Shown here: one piece after another, positions 47,772 to 60,081 of the stretch
Layout of the letters: each line of letters opens with the position of its first letter
Position numbering within the stretch: the stretch's first letter is position 1
Assembly (NCBI GenBank): GCA_027625915.1
Contig: JANTQA010000057.1
Coordinates: forward strand, 558,001-622,000
DNA: 64,000 nt
From: Anaeramoeba flamelloides
Lineage: Eukaryota; Metamonada; Anaeramoebidae
Direction: 5' to 3'
Notes under the pieces: generated by a model
Databases searched by the model: none
Told to the model about the DNA's origin: nothing
The model's input: the letters and a program-made list of their open reading frames with translations, nothing else
Made by a program: the position numbers and the translations under genes

Positions 47772-50700
47772 TTATTTCATTAATTTCTTTTCGTGTTCAA
47801 GTTCCTGTTCCATTTCCTGCACTTTTTCCAAATCTTGTATCTTTTCCTTTTTTTGATCATTTATTTTCTTTTTTTTCTTTGTTGGATGATTTTCTCTTGA
47901 TTTCTTTTTTTTATGATTTTTTTTTTTCTTGGATATTTTGGGATCTATTTCTTCTTCATCATTTTTTTTCTCTTTCTCTTTTTTTTCATTATTTATATCA
48001 ATTTGATTTTCATCACACTCCCAAAACATTGGGTTCTGTTGTGTTTCTTCTTCTTCTTCCTCCTCCTCCTCCTCCTCTTCCTCTTCCCCCTCTTCCCCCT
48101 CACCTTCCTCTTCCTCTTCCTCTTCTACATCTTTTTTATTTTCTTTATTTTTTTCATTTTGTTTGTCCTCATTTACCTTTTCATTTTTTTCATCTTTTCT
48201 ATTTTCGTTTTCAAATTTAAGTTTTTCTTGATTTTCGCCAAACAATTTTGTTACTCGATCATAACACCTTTTGGCATAATTTAATCTATTTTCGAAAACT
48301 CTACGTGTTTTATTTTTTTTTTCAACAGATTTTTTTACAAATTCTTTAAATGTTTTTTTTTGTTTATGGTTTGGCTTTTTTAATTTCAATTTAAATCGAA
48401 ATTTAGGATTGTAAACATCTTTTTGCTTTCTTTTCCATGCCTCATCAAGATCTTCTCTTTTCCATGTAATAATATAATATTTGTCTTCACCATATACAAT
48501 ATTTCGATCGGAAGTCATACTATTAATTGTTGATTTTTCGTCAATGAATGTTGTATTGAAGGAAAGCCTAAACATAACACTCCATTTCCCCTTTGAAAAT
48601 TTTGATTTTGAATAATCATGAACAACAATATAAACATCCCCTTGGATAACACATCCAACTTTAAAAAGTATTCCGGGTTCAAAGCCCGAATAACTCCTTT
48701 TTAATTTATTTTTTAAAAAATTTTTTAATAAAGAAATAGAATTAAGTAAATTAATCATAAAAATTATTTACATTAATTAATTGAAACAAATGTTGAAAAC
48801 TAAAATTGAGAAGAACACAAAAAAAGTCTATAATTATTTTTTCGTTTTTTTGTGAATATTTTGATGAACATATTTTGAAATATACATACACAGCAGGCAC
48901 TGATTCAATTTGTAGTAATATCGCTCTTAATTTTATATTACCAGTTTACGAATAGAATCACTTCAACAAAGTGATTTTTTATATGAAATCTAAAAAAAAT
49001 TCCCCTTTTTGGAAATACGTTATTAAATTGTCGCAAAAATATTTTTATTTAATATTGGGACAATTGATTCAAGTAGTATTAAAAAATTTGTTTTTTTCCA
49101 TTTTTTCACTAGAGAAATTTTCTTTATATTGAGAAGAAGAGCCACAAAGAAAAAAGGTCAAGATATTACTTTCTCATACTGAAATAATGAAATATGGTGT
49201 TATGTGTAACTTGAAAATGAAAAAGCAAAAGCAAAGGCAAAAATATCAAGGATTTTAAAAAAAAAAACAAGATCAAAAAGAAAAAAAAAAAAATGAAAGA
49301 AATTCAACAACAATCCTCCAAATGAACATTCCTGATCAAATATCAAACTAAACCAAAAGAACCTAAAGTAATAGTGGATGTGATTTTGTGTGTTCTTAAT
49401 AAAAAAGAAAATACCATTCATTTTTTTTTTTAGATTTTTTTACCAATTGCTTATTATAAACCCTTCTTAAATTTCTTTTTTTTTTTATTTCATGTTTTCT
49501 TTTTTTTTTATCTTTATTTTTTATCAATTATTTTGTTTTTCTTTTTGAACCCTAAAAAGAATGTTTTGGGTATGTCCTTCACATGAATAAACGTGAAATC
49601 TAGGATTTTAAGCTGAAATTTCCTAAAAGGGAATTTAAGTAAAAAAACCTTTAGAGTGTAATTTACACTTTTTCATAATAATAAAATTTTCTTTTTTTTT
49701 TTTTTCGATTTGAACAAGTTTTGTTTGAGATAGAGACAAGCCAAAAAAAAATTTAAAGAAATATTAGATTAGGCTAACCTTTACATTTTTTTTTACAGGC
49801 CATGTATTATCATTAAATGGGATTTCAAAACAGTTGATTTCAAATTTTAAATTTTTTACACCCATTTAAAAACTTTCTGTTGGAAGTTGTGTTAAAAGCT
49901 ATCGCCGAGTTGGAATATTTAAGTCAAAGGCTTCATAAATGATGTGGAACTGCTGCTGTTTCCCATTTTATTCATTCGTATTTTTTTATCTTAATTTTTA
50001 TTCCTTTTATGTAAATAAAAGTATAAAAAATTTTTTTATGAGGTAAGATACTTTTTTTCCAAAATTTTTAACAATTGAAACAAGCTTAAAAAAATTTCAA
50101 ATTATACAATTGTGAGATTTAAAAAATATTTGGCGGATAAAACTTCATTAGAAAATGTAATGGTTGTATGTAATTTTTTTTTATGTTTAAAGAAGTGTAA
50201 ATTATAAAACAATTCTCCATTCAAAGGGGCCTAATTATGGTAGGTGAATTGTATTCATTTAAAGGTTCTGAATGACATTAGAAAGAAAAAATTTAATTTT
50301 AGAATTTTCAAAATTGAAATAATTTTTTTATTTTATCTCTTTAATTTTTTTTTTTTTTTTTTTTAAACCTAATCCAGTTACAAATTTTTTTTTTATTGCA
50401 AGATCGATAGTCACTTGGTAAAAGCGTGTCATTCTAATGTTAATGAAAAAGTAAAAATGAATGTAGAAAAAACATATTGATTTCTATTGGAATTTTCTTT
50501 GATCTTCAATTGAAGATCAAAATGATCATTGTTGTTTTTCTCAATTTATTCTGTTAAGAATTTTGGGTTTTTCTAATTTTAAGAAAATCTATTGATTTAT
50601 TAGACTTATTATATACACGATATCAGATATCCTCTGAATGTGTATTATGCTACTTATTTCTTATTTGTTCTTCAAAGGTCAATTATCAAAAATAATTGGT

Positions 50701-53700
50701 ATTTGGAAAAAATAAATTAAGCCACTTTGATAGAAACAAAGTTTACTTTAGATAACGTTCGGCTTTCTAGATTTTAAGTTTTGATTAGAAAATTGAGGCA
50801 TTTTCAAAACAAAAATTAAAAATCTGGAGTGTTGTTGTTATTTTTTTTTATTTTTTTTGTATTCTTGCTTTGATTAGAAAATAAATAGATTTTTAGATAT
50901 CATTGAAGATTTGGACCATTTTCTATGGAATCGTGTCGTCAAGTGTCGTAGAGTGCCTAGGTTTTTTTGAATTTAAGAAATTAAAAAGAAAATTTCAGAA
51001 ATTCTCTTTCTATTTCTCAAATTAAAAAAAAGCTAATGGCGGTTTTCCAGAATTTAAAAGAATGGAGTAAAATCTTTGATTTTACGCAATTCTTTTGAAT
51101 TCTAGAAAACCTAACGACTGCTCAGTCTATGAAAATAATCGTAAAATCTGGATATCTGAATTAAAAAAAATTAATATATTGAATATATTAAAAAATAATA
51201 ATATTTTTAATATTATTACAAAAAAGATTCATCAATTTTATTAGTTTTAGTGGATAATAAAATTATCTTTGTGTCTTTAATAAGATTTCGAAATAAAAAT
51301 TTAGGAATTCGGGCACACGGGAGGGGTTAATAACTCCTCCCTTAAATAATAAAAAAAAAAAAAAAAAATAGATTTTCGAAACAAAAACAAGAATTAAAGC
51401 AAAAAAAACGCCGTGGGCTTTTCCAGAATTTAAAATAAGTGGGTAAAAGAGTTGATTTTATTCTATTCTTTTTAAATTCTAGAAAACCGCCTTTATCTTT
51501 TCCAGAATTTAAAAGAATAGAGTAAAAGAGTTGATTTTTCTCCATTTATTTTGTATTCTTAAAAAGAGTTGTTTTTTTTTTTTTTTTTTTTAATTTGAAA
51601 AAATAGTGAAGAATCTTAGATTTTTCTCAATTCTTGTGAATTATGGAAAAGAGCACTTAGATTTTAAGAATTTTAGAAATTAAAAGAAAATTTATTAATT
51701 TTTTTTTTAATTACTAAAATTCAAAAAAAAAGCCCGTTAGGCTTTATTGGGTTTTCTATTTTTCAGATAAAATAGAAAACCTAGGCACTCTACATCATTT
51801 GATGTTACTTTACGGGGCTCTGTAATGCGTGATGGTACTCGGTGGCACTTATTTTATACTTAAATTGCCTTTCAGGAATATAATTGCAAAATTCAAGACT
51901 GAACAATTATTAATTAATGAAAACAATTCCAAACGATCATTGGTTTACAATTAATTCATCGGGATTTTTTTCTTTTATTTCCTTTTGAATATTAATCAAT
52001 CTTTTCATAGGAAGGATGTATCCATAAAAAATGATCAATATTTTCTATTATTTCTTTGAGTTCATATTGTAAAAAAAAAAAAAAGAATTGATTTGTTTTT
52101 TTTTAAAAAGTTTTAAATTATAATTTCAAATTGAAAATCATCATTTGAAAATAACATGATCCTTTCTGAGATTTTTCAGATTTTAAAGGTATACAAAATC
52201 AGCAAGACTTCAATTCGTTCATTTCTAAAAATTATTAGATGTTTTTAAAAAAATAATTGAGGGAATACTTTTTAAAAAGGCGTAAAAGTTTTTTTTTTTT
52301 GATTTTAATTTCGTTTCAGTTCAATAGTGAACATTAGTAAAATTTTAGACCACAAATTTTGTAGGTATTGTCTATGACATTGTGTGGACTTATCAGAGAT
52401 AATGGAATCTGATGGGTATATTCTCAAGAGTCATTATATATTTTTAGAAAAAATTAGGATTATTGAAATGTAAAAAATAATTTAAATCTTAAATTAATGT
52501 AATTTTCCAAGGAATGTTGTTGAATTGAATTAATAAGGTATATGTGAATTAGGTCCGAAACATTTTTGATTGATTTATTTTTTTTTTTGGAATCGAATTA
52601 GATGTTAGCCGCTGTTTAAGGTCGTTTTCCTATTAATAAAGGAAAATTTTTATTTCAAATTCCAAACATTATTGAATTACTCCTTGAAAAACACCAAGAT
52701 CTACCCAAAGTTATTCCAATTGGAAATGAAATTTTTAGATTGTTTTAGATCTTGCTTATTATAAACTCTATTTCAAAATCATTGGCCCATTAAAAATCAA
52801 ATTTTGAAAATATTTATTTTTATAAATTGCAGTTATCTATTATAATGAAAAAATTACAATTTTAATATTCAGTTCTATTCTCTACAAATATTTGTTTTGT
52901 GTCTAAAAATAAACAAAAAAAAAGTTATTAAAAAATAAATAAAAATTGGGGCATTTATTCTGAAATTTAGTTTATTTAAATGTGCAAAAACTGATGTCTT
53001 AATATTTTGAATTTTTTTACTAAATTTGTTATTTTTCCATACAAACTATAAAACTTTTTCAATGCGCCCAAGTAGGTACTTTCTTGTTAAAAAACAAGAT
53101 ATTTCTAATAGCTAAAAAATTCATTTTAATAAACAAATAAAAATGTGGTTGTTTTTGTTTTTTGATTTCTGAAAATTATTTTCGATTTTTGAATTTCTGT
53201 TTCTTCCCCAAACATTTTTATTCTTTTATTAAAATGAATTTTTTAGCTATTAGAAACATCAAGTTTTTGTCAAGACACCTCTGTTGTAGGTGCGAATTGA
53301 AAAAGTTTTATAGTTTGTATGAAAAAATAACAAATTTAGTAAAAAAATTCAAAATATCGTGCATCAATTTTTGTACATTTGTTGTTGCAGATGTAAATTG
53401 AATTTTTTTAATTTGCTTAACAGCAGCGATAGAAGAATTGAAAGTAAATTGTGAATTATGGTCGTTTTTGTTTGACTTTTTCTGAAACGACAATTGAAGA
53501 AAAAAATATGAAAAAAAAAAATCCAAAACGAAAGAATAAATCAAAAGTTCAACTTACTGTATTTGATCAACGTTTGGAGAAGAAGTGTAAGCAAGCAAAT
53601 TGTTTGTAAAAATTTGAATAAGAGGCGAACAACCACCATTTTGGTATTTGGGAACTGTTTTTAAAAAAATTGATTCCAAAAAAAAAGTTTTTGGCTTTGG

Positions 53701-54548
53701 ATAAACAATCCCCCTCAAGATGCTGTCGGCATAATAAACGTATCGGACTTGGCAAGGGTTGGAAACACCTTTTTTCGTTCCTGATCGCTTTTTTCCAAAA
53801 ATTTTTAATGCAGAATAGGCACCAGAACACAAGCCAGCAAAGACTAAATATGAACAGATCAGTGTGCCAGTTCTGCCTCTTCCTGCGAGGCAATGAACTG
53901 CAACAATATTTTCTGGGTTTTTAGTGAGCCATTCGTCCATCAACAATAAGGCCTTGAATAATTGCTACGTTATCCAAGGTTTAGATAAATGGGGATTGTG
54001 GTTCGTGGAAAGAAAGGAAAAGCAATTAAAAAGAAAGAAAAAATTATTAATTTTTCGGAACAAAAAAAAAAAGAAAAAGACGGGGCTTTTGTTTACATTT
54101 AAAGGTGGATTGTGATGATCAGGCCAACCAATTTTAACAACCTAATTATTGGAAAGTGTTAATTTTTAAAGAAATGTTCAGAGAAAAGTGAATTGAGTTG
54201 AAGAAAAAATGTATTATTTTCAGTATTCATTGAGCACCCAAAAAACATTTTGGGGAAATTTAACAAAATATAAACACAAACAGATTTATCAAATTTGTTG
54301 AGATCATAGTTACGTTGTGAAACATTAAATATTTTGTATTTTCCTTTGTATTTTTTTCGGAAAAACTGTGAGACATCATTTATTTCATTCCGATAAGTCA
54401 TTTCCAATCCAGACGCAGGAAGTGCCATGGCAATGATACGATCAGTAATAAAAGTAAGATCGAGATTATACCCATCCTCTTTAAATCTCTTTTTGTCTTG
54501 GGACGCAATAAGTCTTGCAGGTGTAAATACTTTTTTAAGGAAGGACAT
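47772..54548 (-). CDS. PTEN: PTEN-like lipid phosphatase with C2 domain and charged tail (4 exons)
   Basis: It is predicted to dephosphorylate phosphoinositides (PIP3 in PTEN) at the plasma membrane. Exons 54282-54548, 54097-54141, 53558-53964 and 47772-48696 join in phase to 547 residues. The N-terminal lipid-binding motif is KKRFKEDGYNLDLTFITDR (19-37). The WPD loop is GWPDHHNPP with Asp97. The P loop is HCLAGRGRTG (128-137), with catalytic Cys129 and Arg135. Two P-loop lysines of human PTEN (125, 128) are Leu130 and Arg133 here, so substrate preference may differ. The C2 domain starts near residue 197 and includes FKVGCVIQGDVYI and FRLSFNTTFI. After about residue 365 the tail is low-complexity, with a run of about 20 Glu and then Lys-rich sequence, and no PDZ-binding end. 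The ATG at 54548 matches the short leader of Dictyostelium-type PTEN, though the frame stays open further upstream. Introns are 140, 132 and 4861 bp; exon 2 codes for only 15 residues. Confidence 0.93.
49090..49420. repeat. Dispersed repeat shared with 22.5-22.9 kb
   Basis: TAACTTGAAAATGAAAAAGC, then AAGGCAAAAATATCAAGGAT and GATCAAAAAGAAAAAAAAAA keep the order of the 22.5 kb copy. The flank also resembles 46570-47050. Non-coding. Confidence 0.5.
50498..50521. repeat. 24-bp perfect palindrome
   Basis: TTTGATCTTCAA followed by its exact reverse complement, with no spacer. It is intronic. Function is unknown and may be none. Confidence 0.8.
50750..51835. repeat. Modular foldback repeat cluster in the PTEN-like intron
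   Basis: Hairpin modules TTCCAGAATTTAAAAGAATG...AATTCTTTTGAATTCTAGAA (51039-51103), TTTTCCAGAATTTAAAATAA...TTCTTTTTAAATTCTAGAA (51418-51484) and GGGTTTTCTATTTTTCAGAT...AAAATAGAAAACC match the family at 33.9-34.6 kb. The spacer appears as CGTCAAGTGTCGTAGAGTGC (inverse) at 50938 and CTAGGCACTCTACATCATTT at 51781. Confidence 0.7.
51850..52080 (-). mobile_element. LINE-like 3' fragment, second copy
   Basis: The minus strand reads KEIIENIDHFLWIHPSYEK, matching KEIIKNIDHFFMGISSYKN of the copy near 14.1 kb. Nucleotide identity is clear around CCATAAAAAATGATCAAT. Stops and frame changes follow. Confidence 0.5.
52760..52985. repeat. Dispersed repeat, copy 2
   Basis: Direct-orientation match to about 1635-1845 (TTTCAAAATCATTGGCCCAT, AGTTATCTATTATAATGAAA, AAATTGGGGCATTTATTCTG). 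It lies inside the large PTEN-like intron. Confidence 0.6.
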
Positions 54549-56939
54549 TTGATCGGCTATTGATAAAATTTTAAAAAACAAAAAGGAACCAATAAAAGTA
54601 TTATGAAAAAATAAATTATCGGACAAGTAGATATTTTTCATACAAGTGACAATTGGGATGCCTGTTGGAACGCAATCGAAAATGTTCAATTGGATTGTTT
54701 ACGAATTAAAATTGAAAAAACCTTTTTAAAAGTAATGATACTTGTGGTTTTATTTTGAAAAGTATCTTTACAGTTTCTCATTTAAACATACCACTTTAAC
54801 TTTCTTGGAACATACTTTATGATTTTGAATTTTTAAAAAACAATTATTTTATGGTTTTTTCTAATTTCTGATTCTTTTTCAGAGATCTCATAATCACTTA
54901 TTATTAAAGATGGTTTTTAAAATTGAAAGAAAAAACTTTCAAGTTGTTACTTGAAAAAAGTTGAAAAGAAAAAAAGTACTATTTTCAAAAAAGATTTGGA
55001 AACTTTTTGCTTTAACTTTTGTAAAAGAATAGGCTGTTTTTTGGGTTCCATTAAATTTTGTGTTTTAGTCAGTAACCAAAATATTGAAAAACGCAAATTA
55101 AAAAGATGTTTAAATTGCTGACTCTTTCAATTTTAAAATTTATTGGAAAAATATGAAATGAATTTCGAAAAGTTCATTTCTTGTAAACTAAAATCAAATT
55201 ACCGGCTTAAATTGATACACAACCCCCCATCTAAAGGAAAACAATAGCCGTTTTATTTGTACCAACTTCAAAAAGTTTCAGGAGTTTTTGAGATCTGGAA
55301 GATAACTTTGCTAAAATATTTTTTATGTATTGAAAAAAAATGAAAGAATAGAAAAAAAACTCAATATCTGGTTCTTAATTGTTAACAATCAGAAAATTGT
55401 TTATGCTCTGAGTAATAATTTCTTTTTTTTTTAAGAATGTTACTTTGATAATTATTACTAAAGTTGTCAAATTAACCATTTCAGAAAAGTTTAATAATTG
55501 TATCAAAATAAAAATACGTATTACTTTTTTATCCAAGATCGTATACATTAATAGATCAAAAAAACCGAAAATAAACATTAAGTAAATATGATATTGTTTT
55601 ATTAAAGTTATTTTATTAAAAAAATAAAATTCTAAAAATGAAAGATCAAATTGTACAATTTGATTAAAAAAATAGAGTTAATATTCAAGAGGAATTTTAA
55701 TCATCAAAAAAAGAAAAAAATTTCTATTAAAATAGAAATAATTATGAAAAATTTTTAATAAAGTTTTTTTATCATTTAGGATTTACTTAAAACTTCAACA
55801 AGTGATTTTCGTTTTCAAAATTGAGCTAAACTTAGGTATAAGTTTTGTTTTATGAATTAGATTTTAAATTGAAACGAGAAGAAAATAATCAGAACGATTT
55901 TTTCTTTTTAAACATAGATTTAAATTCTTTGGGCACACATAATTTTGATCACTGAGTGAAAAAAATACCTGAAATGAAAAAAATCATAGAAAAGATTTTA
56001 AATTATGAATATTTGGGAAATTGATGTGTAATTGCCTAATGATTTCTTTTATTAGCTTTGGCAATATATTATTTAGATCACTGTCGACACCTATTCAAAT
56101 GATAGTTAATGGAATTACACTAATTCAAAACAATATTCAATCAATCCAAATCGAAAAATAAAATTATATTTTTCTAACCTAGAGAAAACCCTCTTCAAAA
56201 CTCAATTTGTTTTCAAAAAAAAGTTTATCTACTAAGCTTATCAACCAATTACTAGAGTACCCAATAGATTCCGAATTTTGATTAACTTTATGTTATTTTA
56301 TTACATAGTTCAGGAAAATTGTATATTGTAAAAAGGTTTTGATTCTTAAAAATAAAAAATTATTAACAATAACACAACAATTTTCCGAATATTAACAATT
56401 AAAAATCTTGTTATGAAATTGTTTTCAAAAATGAAAATTTTTTTTCATTAGTATATAGCACAATTTAACTTTAAGATATTTTTGTGAATTTATAATAACT
56501 GAAAGTTTTTAAAATGAACCACTTTTCAAACAAAACTGAAATATCAAAAAATAAATAATTATTAAGGATAAATATTTGATGTGCGAGGCATTCTTGAATT
56601 TTCGAAAGAATCGTACAAAATCAAGGATTTCTCTCTAGTCTTTTGAATTCTGGGAAACCCAACGGCACCATAAACCTTTGTAATTTAACAACACATTTTG
56701 TGTATACTGATATTTATATTTTTTGTTCTTTTAAATCTTTATACTTCCAGTTGTTTTTTTTTTTTTTTTTTTTTATTCTCAAATTAAATTTTATTAATTT
56801 TTCTTATGTTCGGAAATAGATACATTATTTAATATATTTTTTAATTTATTATTTTTTTTATTTACCGAAATTATAATATTTTTAATTTTTAAATTTTGTT
56901 TTGTAAATAAAAACTTGGTTATTTTTTGTTTATTTTGTA
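54549..56939. other. Region upstream of the PTEN-like gene
   Basis: The PTEN-like frame stays open to 54689 before a stop, so the leader or promoter begins here. The rest is AT-rich. A foldback-repeat half-module lies at about 56590-56670 (AATCAAGGATTTCTCTCTAG, TCTTTTGAATTCTGGGAAAC). No gene was recognised. Confidence 0.45.
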
Positions 56940-58900
56940 TATTTAAGTAATAAACAAATTTATACAAGAACTTTTGTAATTTAAATTTTTTATTTCAAAA
57001 TTTAAACCATCTAATCCATTTGTAAATTGGATTAATAGAAAAAATTTAAATAAAATAAATTTTAATCTATTCTCAAGAGAATTGTTATTGAATAATTGTT
57101 TGCAGTTCTTATGTGTTTTTTTTTTTTTTTTTGATTTTTTTAAATAATGAAATCTATGTGAAATTTTATCAAAATAAATACCCAAATATTTAATTTTTTA
57201 AATATTTTGATATAAATATTTTATCTTTATTTGGTTTTAATCCAAATCATATTATAATTTCATATATTACATTTAATTTTTGTTTTACTTTAATTTTACC
57301 CCCTTTTATAAAAAAAACAAACCATCGACAAACAACTTACAATGGTAAGTTAATGATATAATCTTTAAAAAGAAAATGGGAAATTAGAACAAATAAAATA
57401 GACTTTATTGAACTACCCTTGGGATATACCAAGTCATTATCATTTATAATACTCTCTTAAATTTTCTTAATAATTTTATTTCAAATCTTTTTTTTTTAGT
57501 TTCTAATTATTTTGAAATTAAACTCCATTTCACTCAAAGGGGACCAGCCAAAAATGAAAAAGTCACTTTATTTTTAAGAATCAACCAAACTTAGATTGTT
57601 TAGAAATACGAGAAATAATAAACTTCTTATAAGAGTCCATAATTATAAAAGAAACCCCTGAAAGAACCATAAATTTCAAAAAAAAAAAAAAATGTTAAAA
57701 AATTTTTTGGGAATATTCATTGGAACGTCTCGTGCAAAATTCTCAATTTCTTTAGGAAATTAAAATCGTTGATAATAAGATTTTTTACTTGTAAATGTAT
57801 GAATTTTAAAAGAAAATACAAAGCTTAACTTTTCTTAATGTTTATTTCGTTTTTCAAAAATTTTTTTTTCAAAGTTAATTTTTAAAAAAAAAAATAAAAA
57901 AAAAGAAAAGAAAAAAAAAAAAGCAAAAAGAAAAAAACAAAAAAAACAAAATTTTACAAAATGAGAAAAAATGATTTTGATCTAAAAATTGAAAATTTTA
58001 GTTTGATAAGAGTAATGAATTAAACTCATAGAATGTCTCCCATTTCTTGAATAAAACTGGGTCCCTTTGACTGAAAAAGAGTTTAATTCAATCAAAAAAT
58101 TTAGCTATATCAATCATAATACTATAATTTATATCATTTTTATTTTCATTATTTGTTTTTAACTTATTCCAAGTATTGTAGAAAATTAGTACTGCATTAC
58201 GAGTATCATATTTTTTTTGAAACACAAAATATATTTTATGAATAAATTCTCAACAAGCTTAAATTAGTATTTACAATATTTTTAAAAAATAATCTTTGTA
58301 AACTTTGGTTAATAGAAATTGGGATTGACCTATAATTTAAAGAACTCCCCTCACTTTCTCTTTTATGAATAAATACAATTGACCCTTTTATAAAGAGATA
58401 TTTGATATTATTCTTAGCGTGAACTAATTAACCAGTTATTAAGTTTTTTTGGATAGTAATTAGATATTTTTTATAATTTTTATATTGTATTGGATTTAAA
58501 TCTGAGGATTTTCGATCATTCATGATATATTTTAAATTTTCAATTTTTTGAAATCCGTTTTCTGATTTCTTCTTTAAAATTTTAATAGTTTTTGGAATAG
58601 TTTCAATTGGAAAAAATATATCAATTTTAAAATTTTGTAAATTAGTTGTTTTTTAATTTTTTTTATTAATCTAGAATTTTTTTCTTGGTTTAATTGAGTT
58701 TTTTTAATATAAAAATAATATTCTTTAATCATTTTTTTTATCATTTAAAATCTTTTTCATTATTTTAGACCTTATTAAATTAATAATTTTCCAAAAAGTT
58801 TTGTTTTTAGTAAATTCTTAATTTATTTCCCCAATGAATTTAATTCAAGCTTTTTTATTTATTTTTTTTGATCCTATTAATTAAATTCGGATTACTTAAT
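56940..58900 (-). mobile_element. LINE (non-LTR) reverse-transcriptase fossil, longest copy
   Basis: Reading the minus strand from high to low coordinates, the boxes come in the right order. ENGFQKIENLKYIMNDRKSS leads to FIKGSIVFIHKRESEGSSLN and YRSIPISINQSLQRLFF (fingers). DTRNAVLIFYNTWNKLK and INYSIMIDIAKFFD follow (first catalytic Asp). GSSIKSILFVLISHFLF is the QG-type box, a LFVDGLFF string replaces YADD, and KYLGIYFDKISHRFHYLKKS is the KYLG box and thumb (56943-57185 region). Stops and frame changes separate the blocks, so it is dead. No endonuclease or 5' end was identified. Confidence 0.72.
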
Positions 58901-60081
58901 AATAATAATTAAATATTATTTTTATTTTTAGGAAGAAACAACATTTTTCCCTTAAAAAAAGTATTTGTATCAAGTACGAAAAAACGATATTTTAATTCGT
59001 GTTGAAACTCTAAGTAGATAATCAATTTAATTTTAATCACAAATCAAAAAGCTTGTAGTTTACAATAATTTGGAAGTTTGCAATTTTACAATACAAATAA
59101 TTAAAATAAGTTATATTTAGTAAAGTACCAAAGCCAATATACTGACTTGAGAGAAAAAAAATACAAAAAGTTATCAAAATTTTCGATTTAAGTTTTTGTG
59201 GTTTACTTTTTTACAAAGTTTTGAAAATATTACTGTGCCTAATTGAACCATTAAAATGAAAGTGTTATTTAGATTTTTTTGTCTTAAAGATTGTTTTGCT
59301 AAGGTAAGCCAACTAGTCAAAAAAAAAATATTTTTGTTTTCTTTTTTGACTTCTTCAAACTTTTTAAAAGTTCACAAATTTTGTAGATCTGAATCTACTT
59401 TCAAACATAATACTTTAAATTCAAGTTTATATTGAAGGGATTTTGTATTATTCACTTTTTACAAAAGTTAAATCCCACAATACAAAATCCCATTGATTTT
59501 GAAATAAAGGCCATATAATTCTAGAAAAGATCAAAAAAAAATTCTGTATATTTGCTTTTAACAATTAGCATTTAAAAGACCAAAAATGTTTAACTATGGG
59601 TTTTCTCATCTTATTTTCACGAAAACCCTATTTATATATTAACCGAGATTTTTTATTTGTTATTTTATATATTAACTCCAATGATAGAATCTATTGAAAG
59701 AATTCATTATTGAGATGAAATTGAAAAATTTCTTTTGAAAAAAAAAAAGTTTCTAAAATGGAAAAATAAGCAGATTTAAAATTTATCCTTTTTCGAAAAT
59801 TAAAATCAAGATAGCTCAAATATATTTAACTTTCAGGTTATTTTCTGAACTCTTTTTGGTTATAATGCCATTTTTGTTGTAATACCAATCTCTGAATAGG
59901 ATAAAATATTTAATTTTTAAAATTTGTATAAAAAAAATTGTAATAATTGCAAATTTAAACATTTTTTCCCAAATTAAAATTTATAATAGTTTTATTTTTT
60001 TAAAATATAAAAAGAAAAATAAACCAATAAATAAAAATACAAATAAAATATTATTTAAATGTAACTCTATGCTATGATTAT
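58901..60081. other. AT-rich stretch downstream of the Sin3 gene
   Basis: No gene or clear repeat was recognised. It should contain the 3' untranslated region of the Sin3-like gene in its right part. Confidence 0.5.

Larger units (their letters stand above)
48697..53557 (-). other. PTEN-like gene intron 3 (4861 bp), repeat-bearing
   Basis: Donor ACA|GTAAGT and acceptor AAAAG|G join CA and G into a Gln codon, giving NVDQI-Q-SYSGFEPG inside the C2 domain. The intron contains the dispersed repeat at 49090-49420, a 24-bp perfect palindrome at 50498-50521, foldback modules (50750-51835), a LINE-like tail (51850-52080) and a dispersed repeat at 52760-52985. No separate gene was recognised. Confidence 0.9.

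Noticed and set aside
47879-48284. Long plus-strand frames rich in Leu, Pro and Phe
   Set aside because: They are antisense to the Glu/Lys-rich tail of the PTEN-like gene; the composition is a mirror of that repeat.
48670-48690. CGGGTTCAAAGCCCGAA as a possible tRNA T arm
   Set aside because: It lies inside the PTEN-like C2 coding exon and has no D arm or acceptor partner.
50398-50460. tRNA-like string GATAGTCACTTGGTAAAAGC with a possible AAT anticodon loop
   Set aside because: No B box or matching T arm and no acceptor pairing. Probably chance.
54549-54689. Upstream extension of the PTEN-like frame
   Set aside because: The 47 extra codons are hydrophobic and unlike any PTEN leader, while the ATG at 54548 gives the family-typical short N terminus.
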